From Polynucleobacter sp. 73C-SIWE (lineage in GTDB: Bacteria > Pseudomonadota > Gammaproteobacteria > Burkholderiales > Burkholderiaceae): a stretch of DNA of 64,000 nucleotides. Shown here one piece after another: positions 30,266 through 39,614 of this stretch. The DNA lies in the NCBI RefSeq assembly GCF_018882465.1, contig NZ_JACVOK010000002.1, positions 496,001-560,000 on the forward strand, given 5' to 3'. The position numbers and the translations under genes are program-made. The notes below the pieces were generated by a model. It was not told the DNA's origin. It searched no databases and saw only the letters and a list, made by a program, of their open reading frames with translations. Every line of letters starts with the position of its first letter. Position 1 is the stretch's first letter.

Positions 30266-31576
30266 GTGTCAAAAATAGAATCTTCTCTCGATCAATTGTT
30301 TGCCAAATTAGTGCAAATCAAGGATACGGGTAAAGCGCGTCTTTGCGCCTTGTGGCAGAAATTGTCGCCTCACATGCATCCGCTCAAGAAAATGAATTAC
30401 GCTGACACTAAAGTATTTGTCATCCGCTTTAAGTGGCGCATATTGTTGCTGTTGATTGTTCTTTACGCTGGCTCAAAAGCCTACGAATATTACTTCCCAG
30501 CGGCAGCTAAAAAAGGTGGTGGCCCTCAAACAATTACTAGCATCGTTGTTGAGAAAAAAGATATCCCACTCATTATTGAAGCGACTGGCACCACTGTCTC
30601 CAATAGCATTGTTGATATCCGACCCATGGTGACAAACACTGTTGCCAAAATTCATATTAAAGATGGTCAAGAAGTGAAAGAAGGACAACTTTTATTTACA
30701 CTGGATGATCGCAATGACAAGGCAAATTACGAACGACTGAAAGCATTGGCCGATGATGCCCAGAAACAATACTTACGTGCCAAAGAATTAGTAGAGAAAA
30801 ACTTTATTTCTAAGGCCGGCTTAGAGACATCCTTTGCTAATGCCAAGTCTGCAGCATCAGCAGCACGTTCTGCCGAGGTTCAGCTCTCCTTTGACTCTAT
30901 TCGCTCACCGATTAACGGTAGAGCTGGCATCATTAACGTCTTCCCTGGCTCTTTGGTGCAGGCAAGCAATATCGTATCTACTGCAACAAACTCCACCGCT
31001 ACTTCAAGCGTGGGCTCGATGGTGACCATCACGCAACTAAACCCAATCAATGTTCAGTTTGTGATCCCAGAAAAAGACATTCCCATCATTCTAGAAAATA
31101 GACAAGGTGATGCGCCATTGAATGTCAAGGTCACGATTGGCAATACTGGAAAAAATACCTATGAGGGTCAAGTTCTGGTGATTGATAACCAAGTCGACCC
31201 TCTAATTGCCGCAGTTCGCGTCAAGGCACAAATTCCAAATGAAAAGCTAGAAATACTTCCTGGGCAATTTGCACGGGTTTCGCTATTTGCAAATACCCTG
31301 AAAGATGTGATTGCCGTTCCCACGCAGGCAGTTGTGATTGGCCCCAATGGACGACTAGTGTATGTGGTTGACAAGGACGATAAGGTCACCGCAAAACCAG
31401 TGAAAGTGTCCTATGAATACCAGGGAATCTCAGTTATCACTGATATTAATTCTGGCGATCGCATCGTAGTTGAAGGCAAACAGAATTTGCGCAACGGCAG
31501 TAAGGTGCGCGAAGCAAAATCCTCCAAATCGGAAGCCGCCCCTGCTGATAAAACTCCTTCTACTGAGCAAAAATGA
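30266..31576 (+). CDS. RND efflux periplasmic adaptor (membrane fusion protein; GTG start)
   Basis: A 436-residue adaptor of the MdtA/MexE/AcrA type. The organisation is unusual at the start: about 55 cytoplasmic residues precede the membrane anchor at 56-70. Then come a barrel/lipoyl region (EATGTTVSNSIVDIRPMVTNTVAKIHIKDGQEVKEGQLLF), a hairpin (about 150-200, KALADDAQKQYLRAKELVEK), the second lipoyl half (FDSIRSPINGRAGI) and the barrel with LPGQFARV. The C-terminus is Ser/Lys-rich. GTG is the start; ACGAGA is the only candidate ribosome site. It overlaps the pump gene by four bases. Confidence 0.93.
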   Translation: MSKIESSLDQLFAKLVQIKDTGKARLCALWQKLSPHMHPLKKMNYADTKVFVIRFKWRILLLLIVLYAGSKAYEYYFPAAAKKGGGPQTITSIVVEKKDIPLIIEATGTTVSNSIVDIRPMVTNTVAKIHIKDGQEVKEGQLLFTLDDRNDKANYERLKALADDAQKQYLRAKELVEKNFISKAGLETSFANAKSAASAARSAEVQLSFDSIRSPINGRAGIINVFPGSLVQASNIVSTATNSTATSSVGSMVTITQLNPINVQFVIPEKDIPIILENRQGDAPLNVKVTIGNTGKNTYEGQVLVIDNQVDPLIAAVRVKAQIPNEKLEILPGQFARVSLFANTLKDVIAVPTQAVVIGPNGRLVYVVDKDDKVTAKPVKVSYEYQGISVITDINSGDRIVVEGKQNLRNGSKVREAKSSKSEAAPADKTPSTEQK

Positions 31577-34500
31577 CGCTTTCTGAGCTATGCATTAGAC
31601 GTCCCGTGATGACGGTATTACTGTCTATTGCAACCGTCATTGCTGGCAGCGTTGCGTATTTTAAGATTCCAGTAGCCGCGCTTCCAAGTTTTAATACGCC
31701 AATCATTTCTGTCTCGGCTAGCCTACCTGGCGCCTCACCAGAAATCATGGCTTCGGCTGTAGCGCTCCCACTTGAAAAAGAATTTTCTACGATTGATGGC
31801 ATCAAAGTCATTAGCTCCACCAACTCACTTGGTTCAACGAACGTTAGCCTGGAATTTACAAGCGATCGCGATATTGATAAAGCGGCAGTAGATGTCCAGG
31901 CCGCCCTCTTGCGGGCCCAACGACGTTTACCAATTGAAATGACAGTGCCACCTTCGTATCGGAAGATTAATCCTGCTGACACCCCTGTATTAATTGTGCG
32001 CATGAGTTCTCCGTCTATCAGTCTCTCTGAGATGAATGCTTATGCAGAAAATCTCATGTCACCAAACTTGTCCACTATTACCGGGGTCTCACAGGTTACG
32101 GTTTATGGAGCTAAGCGGTATGCAGTTCGAGTAAGCGTTCGGCCAGATGCTTTGGGTAATCGCAATATCACCATGGATGAGATCGCTGCAGCAATTAATA
32201 AAGCCAACACCAATAGCCCTGTTGGAACGCTTGATGGCCCGCGTCAACTCATCACAATCTATGCCAATCCACAGCTTGTCAGAGCCGAAGAGTTTGGCAA
32301 CCTCATCGTTGCGCAGCGCAATGGTTACCCAATTTATCTCAAAGATGTTGCTGATGTTCAAGAGAGCTTTGAAGACGTTAAAACCTTTGCGTCGGCGAAG
32401 GGTGAGCGCTCTATAGCGATTGGTATTTTGCGCCAACCAAATGCCAATACTGTTGAGGTTGTTGACGCAATCAAAAAACTGCTGCCATCTCTAAAGGCGC
32501 AGATGCCGGAGTCGATTCAGCTAACACTGATTAACGACCGCTCCCTCTCAATTATTGAGTCTATTCATGATGTCAATGTAACGCTACTACTCACAATTGC
32601 GCTGGTTGTTTTAGTTATCTTTCTGTTTCTCAAGCATGCCTCTGCAACGATCATTCCCTCTATCAGCTTACCGATTTCCCTGATCGGCGCCTTCTTTGTT
32701 TTCTACTTTTTAGGCTATAGCCTCAATAACATTTCCTTATTGGGTATCACACTTGCTGTTGGCTTAGTGGTGGATGATGCAATCGTGGTACTTGAAAACA
32801 TCATGCGCTATGTTGAAGAAGGCATGGATCCCTTAAAGGCTGCCTTAAAGGGTAGCAAAGAAGTTGGTTTTACGATCGCATCCATCTCATTGTCATTAGT
32901 TGCGGTATTTATTCCACTATTTTTTATGTCAGGCCCAATTGGCCTTTTATTTAGAGAGTTTGCTGTTGTTGTGACGCTGTCGATATTAGTCTCAGCCGTT
33001 GTCTCACTAACTGTAGTACCGATGCTATGCAGCCGCTTTTTACCCAAGCCAGGCGCTCATCAAAAAGAATACAAAATCACAAAGCAATTTGATCGTGCTT
33101 ATGAATGGACTTTAAAAAGATATGTCCACTATCTAGATTTAGCCTTAGCAAACAGAAAAATGGTATTGATTGGGGCATTGGCTAGCTTTGTCATTACCAT
33201 TGCCCTCTTTGTTTACAGCCCAAAAGGGTTCTTCCCAGAAGAAGATATCGGCCAATTACGTGTCACCGTAGAAGCCTCCGAAGACGTTTCTTTCAAAACA
33301 ATGATGGCTTTACAAGATCAGGCAGCGAAAGTTGTTGATAGTGATCCCAACGTAGCAACATCTATATCTATTCTTGGTGGCAATCAAAGCTCAGGCCGTA
33401 ACACCGGCAGATTCTTCATCATTCTGAAGCCTAAGGATGAGCGCCAGAAAATGAGCAAGGTCATGGAAGGTCTGAGGACTAAATTTCGGGAAATCCCCGG
33501 CATTCAGGTTTACATGAGCCCAGTACAAAATTTACAGTTGGGTGGCCGTAGTAGTAAAAGCCGCTATCAGTTCACACTGCAAAGCGTCGGCTTTGAGGGC
33601 GTGAATGAATGGGCAGATAAATTGTTGCAGAAAATGCGCGCAGATCCATTGTTTAGAGATGTTACTAGTGACTCGCAACTCAAGGGCTTGAATGTCAAGA
33701 TCGAAATTGATCGAGAAAAAGCTGCTAGCGCTGGTGTATCTATCGCAGACATCCGTACCGCCCTCTACTCTTCATTTGGCGAGCGGCAAGTCTCCACAAT
33801 CTATACCCCCGTCAACACCTATTACGTCATTTTAGAAACCGCAGAAAATGATCGTCAATTTGAAACCGATTTGAACAAGGTCTATGTGCGCGGTAGAGCT
33901 ACAGATAAGTTGATCCCACTATCAAGTCTGGCGAGCTTTGTCAGAACCATAGGCCCGACGGCAGTAAATCATCAAGGACAGATTCCGGCGGTAACAATTT
34001 CTTTTAACTTAGCACCTGATGTTTTCTTGGGGGACGCAACTAAAGCAATTGATGGCTTTGTGAAGCAGGTTAATCTCCCGCCATCCATCATTACTAGTTA
34101 TGGTGGTGATGCGGCTGTATTTAAAGATAACCAATCTGGTCAAGTGATCTTATTATTAGCTGCCTTGGGCGTCATTTATATCCTGCTTGGCGTTCTATAC
34201 GAGAGCTATATTCATCCTCTCACTATTTTGGCAGGACTTCCATCAGCTGCTATTGGTGCAATTTTGGCTTTACGTATTTTTGGATTTGAGCTCACCATTG
34301 TTGCGTCGATTGGCATCCTATTGCTCATTGGTATTGTCAAAAAGAACGCCATTCTGATGATCGACTTCGCCTTAGAAGCTCAGCGCACTCAAGGCATGAC
34401 GCCCGAAAAGGCAATTAGAGAAGCCTGCATCTTGCGCTTTCGCCCTATCATGATGACTACCATCGCTGCTCTGATGGGCGCCCTCCCGATAGCATTGGGC

Positions 34501-34671
34501 TTAGGTGCTGGCGCTGAACTGCGTCAACCCCTTGGTATTAGCGTTGCTGGTGGCCTGATCTTCTCTCAATTTGTAACGCTGATCATTACCCCCGTGATTT
34601 ATCTTTACCTAGATAAATATGCGGGCAACGGTCCAATGCAGATTCCGCCATCCGTTCTTGAAGGAACCTAA
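31573..34671 (+). CDS. RND efflux pump inner-membrane transporter
   Basis: A 1032-residue proton-driven pump of the HAE-1 (AcrB/MdtB/MexF) class. It has twelve membrane helices in two halves with large periplasmic loops. The first-half signature GLVVDDAIVVLENIMRYVEEG carries the paired aspartates of the proton relay in helix 4. The N-terminus LCIRRPVMTVLLSIATVIAG and the second-half block GIVKKNAILMIDFALEAQ are typical. No outer-membrane channel gene lies beside it, so it must share one encoded elsewhere. The stop shares a base with the dnaQ start. Drug versus other substrates cannot be inferred. Confidence 0.94.
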   Translation: MTLSELCIRRPVMTVLLSIATVIAGSVAYFKIPVAALPSFNTPIISVSASLPGASPEIMASAVALPLEKEFSTIDGIKVISSTNSLGSTNVSLEFTSDRDIDKAAVDVQAALLRAQRRLPIEMTVPPSYRKINPADTPVLIVRMSSPSISLSEMNAYAENLMSPNLSTITGVSQVTVYGAKRYAVRVSVRPDALGNRNITMDEIAAAINKANTNSPVGTLDGPRQLITIYANPQLVRAEEFGNLIVAQRNGYPIYLKDVADVQESFEDVKTFASAKGERSIAIGILRQPNANTVEVVDAIKKLLPSLKAQMPESIQLTLINDRSLSIIESIHDVNVTLLLTIALVVLVIFLFLKHASATIIPSISLPISLIGAFFVFYFLGYSLNNISLLGITLAVGLVVDDAIVVLENIMRYVEEGMDPLKAALKGSKEVGFTIASISLSLVAVFIPLFFMSGPIGLLFREFAVVVTLSILVSAVVSLTVVPMLCSRFLPKPGAHQKEYKITKQFDRAYEWTLKRYVHYLDLALANRKMVLIGALASFVITIALFVYSPKGFFPEEDIGQLRVTVEASEDVSFKTMMALQDQAAKVVDSDPNVATSISILGGNQSSGRNTGRFFIILKPKDERQKMSKVMEGLRTKFREIPGIQVYMSPVQNLQLGGRSSKSRYQFTLQSVGFEGVNEWADKLLQKMRADPLFRDVTSDSQLKGLNVKIEIDREKAASAGVSIADIRTALYSSFGERQVSTIYTPVNTYYVILETAENDRQFETDLNKVYVRGRATDKLIPLSSLASFVRTIGPTAVNHQGQIPAVTISFNLAPDVFLGDATKAIDGFVKQVNLPPSIITSYGGDAAVFKDNQSGQVILLLAALGVIYILLGVLYESYIHPLTILAGLPSAAIGAILALRIFGFELTIVASIGILLLIGIVKKNAILMIDFALEAQRTQGMTPEKAIREACILRFRPIMMTTIAALMGALPIALGLGAGAELRQPLGISVAGGLIFSQFVTLIITPVIYLYLDKYAGNGPMQIPPSVLEGT

Positions 34672-35381
34672 TGCGTCAAGTCATACTCGATACCGAAACA
34701 ACTGGATTAAATCCGGCCACTGGTGACCGCATCATTGAAATTGGTTGCGTTGAGATGATTGGTCGTCGTTTAACGGATCGTACGTTTCACTATTACATCA
34801 ATCCAGAACGCGATATCGATGCTGGTGCTTTTGCTGTTCACGGCCTATCCCGTGAATTTCTCTCTGATAAGCCCATCTTTGCCAATATCGTTGAGCAGCT
34901 CATCGAATTTGTAGATGGTGCAGAAATCGTCATTCATAACGCAGCCTTTGACTTAGGCTTCCTTGATAATGAATTTGCCTTACTCAAGCGCCCACCATTT
35001 CGCAATCTGGCTGCCAAGATCACCGATACATTGCTAGATGCTCGTCAGATGTTCCCCGGTAAACGTAACTCTTTAGATGCGCTTTGTGAGCGTTTTTCTA
35101 TCAGCAACCAACATCGAACCTTGCACGGAGCGCTTTTGGATGCTCAGCTTTTAGCTGAAGTCTACGTTTCAATGACAAGAGGTCAAGAGGATCTCTCAAT
35201 CGATCTAATTGACTACACTGTTGGCACCGATGCCTCTGGACATACCAAAGCCTTACCGACGGATTTCAAGATACTGGCAGCCAGCGAGGATGATCTCGCG
35301 CAACACGAAAAGATTCTTGCAGAAATTGCGAAAGCAAGTAAAAAGGACTCCGTATGGAGCCCTTTAAATACCGCCTCTTAA
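34671..35381 (+). CDS. dnaQ: DNA polymerase III epsilon subunit (3'-5' proofreading exonuclease)
   Basis: A 236-residue DEDDh exonuclease. Exo I is VILDTETTGL (Asp7, Glu9), Exo II contains HNAAFDLGFLDNEF, and Exo III is HRTLHGALLDAQLLAEVY with the catalytic His and Asp. The C-terminal tail, which binds the alpha subunit, is present, so it is full length. The start overlaps the pump stop as TAATG. In E. coli dnaQ is next to rnhA; here the two efflux genes separate them. It ends 8 bases from a convergent dehydrogenase gene. Confidence 0.96.
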   Translation: MRQVILDTETTGLNPATGDRIIEIGCVEMIGRRLTDRTFHYYINPERDIDAGAFAVHGLSREFLSDKPIFANIVEQLIEFVDGAEIVIHNAAFDLGFLDNEFALLKRPPFRNLAAKITDTLLDARQMFPGKRNSLDALCERFSISNQHRTLHGALLDAQLLAEVYVSMTRGQEDLSIDLIDYTVGTDASGHTKALPTDFKILAASEDDLAQHEKILAEIAKASKKDSVWSPLNTAS

Positions 35382-35389
35382 AACCTTAT

Positions 35390-36481
35390 TTAAATAGCGG
35401 CGGCAATCGCCTTACCTAAATCATTGGTCTTTGCTGTACCACCAACATCTGGTGTTAATGGAGCATGACCGGGACCAGCGAGCAGAACCTTCTCAATTGC
35501 ATTGAAAATTGCTTTGCCTGCCTCCGGATAACCAAGGTGATCTAACATCATGGCCCCACTCCAAATTTGACCAATTGGATTAGCAATCATCTTGCCATAG
35601 ATATCAGGAGCTGAGCCATGAACCGGCTCAAATAATGATGGGAATTTACCTTCTGGGTTAATGCTTCCAGATGGTGCTACTGCAATCGTGCCAGTACATG
35701 CTGGGCCTAAGTCGGAGAGAATGTCTCCAAACAAATTACTTGCAACAACTACATCAAAGCGATCAGGATTCATCACAAAATGGGCTGACAATATATCAAT
35801 GTGATATTTGTCGGTACGCACATCTGTAAATTTCTTGGACATTGCCTCTACGCGCTCATCCCAATATGGCATGGTGATTGCAATACCATTGGATTTAGTG
35901 GCAGAAGTTAAATGCTTTTTAGGGCGACTCTGAGCTAAATCAAAGGCGTATTTCAAAATGCGATCTACGCCCTGTCTTGTGAATACAGATTCTTGAATCA
36001 CAAATTCACGATCGGTATCAGGGAACATCTTGCCGCCCACGCTGGAATACTCGCCTTCGGTGTTTTCACGAACAACGAAGAAATCAATATCGCCTGGCTT
36101 ACGATTAGCCAAAGGGCAAGGAATGCCGGGCAATAAGCGGACTGGACGTAAATTGACGTATTGATCAAAGCCACGACGGAACTGAATTAAGCTGCCCCAT
36201 AAAGAAACGTGGTCAGGAAGAATATCAGGCATGCCAACAGCGCCAAAAAAGATGGCGTCATATTTCATGAGAGTTTCAAACCAGTCGTCCGGCATCATCT
36301 TGCCGTGCTTGAGGTAGTAATCACAGCTAGCAAAATCAAAATGGTCAAACTGCATGCCTAGACCAAATTTACGATTTGCAGCCTCTAGTGCACGCACACC
36401 CTCAGGCATCACTTCTTTGCCAATTCCGTCACCAGGAATTACAGCGATTTTTGGGTTCTTGAAGATTTTTTTAGCGTTCAT
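35390..36481 (-). CDS. tartrate dehydrogenase / D-malate dehydrogenase family
   Basis: A 363-residue NAD-dependent beta-decarboxylating dehydrogenase. It starts KIAVIPGDGIGKEVMPEGVRAL and has the substrate region LRPVRLLPGIPCPLANR, the VVRENTEGEYSSVGG loop, the metal aspartates in VVASNLFGDILSDLGPA and the NAD site EPVHGSAPDIYGKMIANP. The combination with SLWGSLIQFRRGFDQYVNLRPV fits the tartrate/D-malate (TtuC/DmlA) branch rather than LeuB. It would oxidise and decarboxylate D-malate or tartrate. No regulator or transporter of that pathway is adjacent, although a Bug receptor lies 2 kb away. Confidence 0.85.
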   Translation of the reverse strand: MNAKKIFKNPKIAVIPGDGIGKEVMPEGVRALEAANRKFGLGMQFDHFDFASCDYYLKHGKMMPDDWFETLMKYDAIFFGAVGMPDILPDHVSLWGSLIQFRRGFDQYVNLRPVRLLPGIPCPLANRKPGDIDFFVVRENTEGEYSSVGGKMFPDTDREFVIQESVFTRQGVDRILKYAFDLAQSRPKKHLTSATKSNGIAITMPYWDERVEAMSKKFTDVRTDKYHIDILSAHFVMNPDRFDVVVASNLFGDILSDLGPACTGTIAVAPSGSINPEGKFPSLFEPVHGSAPDIYGKMIANPIGQIWSGAMMLDHLGYPEAGKAIFNAIEKVLLAGPGHAPLTPDVGGTAKTNDLGKAIAAAI

Positions 36482-36536
36482 GGTTTATGTCTCAATGATT
36501 AATAGTTCTATTTAATGCAATCGGATAATTTATACA

Positions 36537-37199
36537 CTAGCTGATGGCACGGCGGATTTGATCTGGAGCAGACTTACCGCCCTTAGTCACTGAATCACTA
36601 TCGTACTCAGTCGTATTTTCAATCGTTTCCGGAGCATCCTCAAGCATACGGATATTATCCTTCGGACAGATGGGCGCCCCATAACTAGCCCATTTTTTGA
36701 GCAAAGTGACCTCGTAGCCACATTGACCGCATTTAGCCTTGCTACGGCTCGCATTACTGGGTCTTGGTGGTGGGAAAACAATCGCCTGGTGCGGATATGG
36801 GCCAAGTTCTTGACTGATCATCATGAGCTTCACAGTCAACTCTTCGGTAGCATGTGCCATCCTAGCAGGACCTTCTAATCCTACTGTTTGAGCAATCCCC
36901 TTGAAGTCCTCTCCATGACCACTAAAACAGTCATCTACAGCATGACATAGCTCATGCACCAAGGTATCGAGCAGCTGTACTGGATCATCAATTTTGGGAG
37001 AGATAAAGATCTCGTTAACACCACCTCCAGAACGTTCTCTTGGCCAGCATTGGCCCAAGGTTGTTCGAGGGCTGCTGGAGGCTGGAAAGCCACAGGAAAC
37101 TCTTACTGGAGGAATGGCATAACCAGCCTTAGAAAATACAGGCTCAAGGTGTCTAACGGCATCTTCAAGCCATGCTTCACGGACAGAATGTTGCTTCAT
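36537..37199 (-). CDS. SprT-like zinc metallopeptidase
   Basis: A 220-residue protein with a gluzincin-type active site HELCHAVDDCFSGHGEDF (HExxH at 82-86, a further His at 95). A C-terminal zinc ribbon has CGQCGYE near 165 and ICPKDN near 188. This is the SprT/SPRTN-like layout. Eukaryotic relatives degrade DNA-crosslinked proteins, but bacterial function is mostly untested. It is divergent from the amidase gene; the 81 bases between the starts hold the amidase promoter. Confidence 0.85.
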   Translation of the reverse strand: MKQHSVREAWLEDAVRHLEPVFSKAGYAIPPVRVSCGFPASSSPRTTLGQCWPRERSGGGVNEIFISPKIDDPVQLLDTLVHELCHAVDDCFSGHGEDFKGIAQTVGLEGPARMAHATEELTVKLMMISQELGPYPHQAIVFPPPRPSNASRSKAKCGQCGYEVTLLKKWASYGAPICPKDNIRMLEDAPETIENTTEYDSDSVTKGGKSAPDQIRRAIS

Positions 37200-37244
37200 T
37201 GATCTACTTGCTTTGCGCTAATGAGGGGATTTTAAAACGGTAAA

Positions 37245-37273
37245 TTGCGATCATACGCCACCAACCGTAGAAT
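37245..37273 (+). promoter_or_regulatory. sigma-70-like promoter predicting a leaderless amidase mRNA
   Basis: TTGCGA at 37245-37250 and TAGAAT at 37268-37273 are exactly 17 bases apart. The ATG begins seven bases after the -10 box, the distance at which transcription normally starts. No Shine-Dalgarno sequence is present. Confidence 0.6.
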
Positions 37274-37280
37274 ATCGTCT

Positions 37281-38591
37281 ATGAAAGATCTAGAAAGCCT
37301 CAGCGCATCCCAAGCAGCAAAAGCCCTGTCCAAAAGAGAGATTAAGGCCACTGATTTACTCCTATCCTGTCTAGACCGTATTGGCCAGCGAGAAAGCATC
37401 GTCAAGGCTTGGGTAAGCCTTGGTAAGGAGAATGCCTTAACAAGAGCGAAAGAGCTCGATAAGGGGGCAATTCAGGGTCTGCTGCATGGCCTGCCAATTG
37501 GGGTTAAAGATTTATTTGACACCTACGACCTACCAACCGCCTATGGGTCACCTATTTATCAAAATAACTATCCTAGCTCGGATGCTGTTTCAGTCGCCCT
37601 GATGCGACAAGCTGGCGGAATTATTTTAGGCAAGACCGTCACAACAGAATTTGCTTCCTTCAAGGGTGGCATCACCACTAACCCTCATAACAAGAAACAC
37701 ACCCCCGGGGGTTCTTCTAGCGGCTCTGCAGCTGCAGTAGCCGACTTTATGGTGCCATTAGCTACTGGCAGTCAAACCGCCGGTTCAATTATTCGCCCTG
37801 CATCTTATTGTGGCGTAGTTGGCTTTAAACCGAGTCTTGGAAAAGTGAGTATCGCTGGTGCTAAAAGCTTATCGATATCCATGGATGTTTTAGGCTGCTT
37901 TGGCCGGAGTGTAGAAGATGTTGCCCTCGGGATTGCGGCTATGAGTGGTGATCATGAGCTTGCTACTGTTAATGATCTCCATAACAAACCCAAAATTGGT
38001 ATTTGCAAAACTGCTAATTGGGCTCATGCCCAAAAAGAAACTACTACTGCATTAGCAGTTGCAAGGCATGCTGCAGAATCTATTTGCAAAGGCACCGTTA
38101 GCGATCAAAAACTTCCTAAGGCATGTGATGGTTTAACGCAGGCTCAAACCAACATCATGATGTCAGAGATGTCTCGTAGCCTGCTTTTTGAACGCGTCCA
38201 CTTTCCTAAAAAAATTAATCCCTTAATCAGTAAATTACTAAACGATGGCGCGCTCATTAGCTATGAGCAATATGCCAAAGATCTATTGATGGTTGAGAGT
38301 GCTAAAGCCTCAGTAGCAGATCTCTTTAGTAATGAGATTGATATCTTGATTGCCCCAAGCGCCACAGGGGAAGCACCATTAATTAAAGATGGTACAGGCG
38401 ACCCTATTTTTTGCAGAGACTGGAGCATGCTTGGACTACCCTGCATCAATATCAATGTAGCCAGTGGACCCAATGGCTTACCAGTAGGCGTTCAACTGAT
38501 TGCCGGCCCAGGCAAAGACCATTTCTTATTAAGTGCAGCTAGAGCATTTGCACTAGCGTTGCCTGATCCCGTTTTGAGAGATCAGGCATAA
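37281..38591 (+). CDS. amidase-signature family hydrolase
   Basis: A 436-residue amidase with the Ser-cisSer-Lys triad: Lys76 in PIGVKDLFDT, the serine loop TPGGSSSGSAAAVAD at about 141-155, and the nucleophile Ser169 in GSQTAGSIIRPAS. The family includes amidases, GatA and allophanate hydrolase. The usual GGSIR is here AGSIIRP. GatB/C are absent nearby, so a catabolic amidase is more likely than GatA. I start at 37281 rather than the upstream TTG at 37245 because a promoter occupies that stretch. The substrate is unknown. Confidence 0.87.
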   Translation: MKDLESLSASQAAKALSKREIKATDLLLSCLDRIGQRESIVKAWVSLGKENALTRAKELDKGAIQGLLHGLPIGVKDLFDTYDLPTAYGSPIYQNNYPSSDAVSVALMRQAGGIILGKTVTTEFASFKGGITTNPHNKKHTPGGSSSGSAAAVADFMVPLATGSQTAGSIIRPASYCGVVGFKPSLGKVSIAGAKSLSISMDVLGCFGRSVEDVALGIAAMSGDHELATVNDLHNKPKIGICKTANWAHAQKETTTALAVARHAAESICKGTVSDQKLPKACDGLTQAQTNIMMSEMSRSLLFERVHFPKKINPLISKLLNDGALISYEQYAKDLLMVESAKASVADLFSNEIDILIAPSATGEAPLIKDGTGDPIFCRDWSMLGLPCININVASGPNGLPVGVQLIAGPGKDHFLLSAARAFALALPDPVLRDQA

Positions 38592-38598
38592 AGCATTC

Positions 38599-39576
38599 TT
38601 AATCTAGTGTGATGTTCGCTGTCTTAATTGCTTTACTCCAAAATGGCAACTCTTTTTTCAACAAAGTATCCATCTGGCCTGGGTTGAGGTAACGCACCTC
38701 AATACCAGCGGTATCAGCGCGCTCCTTAACTTCAGGTAAGGCCAAACTTTGTTTTACTGAATCCGTTAACTTGGTCACCACTGGAGCAGGTGTGCCAGCA
38801 GGCGCATATAGTGCGACCCAAGACTCTAATTGGAATGATGGTAGGCCAGCTTCTGCAGTTGTTGGAACATTTGGCATGCCAGGGTGGCGATTTTTACCTG
38901 TCACTGCCAAGCCTTTCAGCTTGCCACTCTGAACGTGCTGCATTAATGATGGTGGGGTACTAATAAAAACTTGTACCTGACCAGCCAATACATCCTGAAT
39001 AGCGGGACCAGATCCCTTATATGGCACATGAACCATATCAACGCCAGTGGTCTGCTTAAAAATTTCTGTACCAATATGGGAGACTGAACCGTTTCCTTGG
39101 GAAGCGTAATTTAACTTACCAGGATTGGCTTTAGCGTAAGCAATAAACTCTTTTAAGTTATTCACTGGAATCGAAGGATGAACAGCGATCACATTGGTGG
39201 AGATCGTTAGTAAGGCGATTGGTGTGAAGTCTTTTAATGGATCCCAGGATAGTTTTTCAAATAGCGCGGGATTGCCAACGTGATAACCAGAATAAGAAAT
39301 GAGCAATGTATAGCCATCCGGCTTGGCCTTAGCAACAAATTGATATGCGGTATTGCCACTAGCGCCCGGTTTGTTATCAACTACAACAGGTTGACCGATT
39401 ACGCGGGTCAAAGGCTCACTGAGAAGTCGTGCAGATGTATCTACAAGGCCACCTGGTGGATTAGGTACAACCAGGGTAATGGGTCGGTCTGGAAATGTCT
39501 GCGCACCAGCAAGCTGAGTTACTGTAGCGAAAGCCACAGTTAACAATAATTTATAGGTCATGTGTACTTTTCTCAT
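38599..39576 (-). CDS. tripartite tricarboxylate transporter receptor (Bug family)
   Basis: A 325-residue periplasmic binding protein with a signal peptide (cut near LAGA/QTFPDRPI). Family motifs are FPDRPITLVVPNPPGGLVDTSAR, VVDNKPGASGNTAY and GKLNYASQGNGSVSHIGTEIF, with a VPYKGSGPAIQD loop. Bug receptors are numerous in Burkholderiales and bind small carboxylates or amides. No TctA/TctB membrane genes are near, so it is an orphan receptor. The start at 39576 is supported by GGAG six bases upstream. It ends 7 bases from the convergent amidase gene. Confidence 0.93.
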   Translation of the reverse strand: MRKVHMTYKLLLTVAFATVTQLAGAQTFPDRPITLVVPNPPGGLVDTSARLLSEPLTRVIGQPVVVDNKPGASGNTAYQFVAKAKPDGYTLLISYSGYHVGNPALFEKLSWDPLKDFTPIALLTISTNVIAVHPSIPVNNLKEFIAYAKANPGKLNYASQGNGSVSHIGTEIFKQTTGVDMVHVPYKGSGPAIQDVLAGQVQVFISTPPSLMQHVQSGKLKGLAVTGKNRHPGMPNVPTTAEAGLPSFQLESWVALYAPAGTPAPVVTKLTDSVKQSLALPEVKERADTAGIEVRYLNPGQMDTLLKKELPFWSKAIKTANITLD

Positions 39577-39614
39577 AACGGTCTCCTAGAATTTTTCAAT
39601 ACTTTTTTAGTAGT

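Noticed and set aside
31560-32003. 147-codon open frame antisense to the RND pump start
   Set aside because: It lies wholly within a clearly coding region on the other strand and has no recognisable features.
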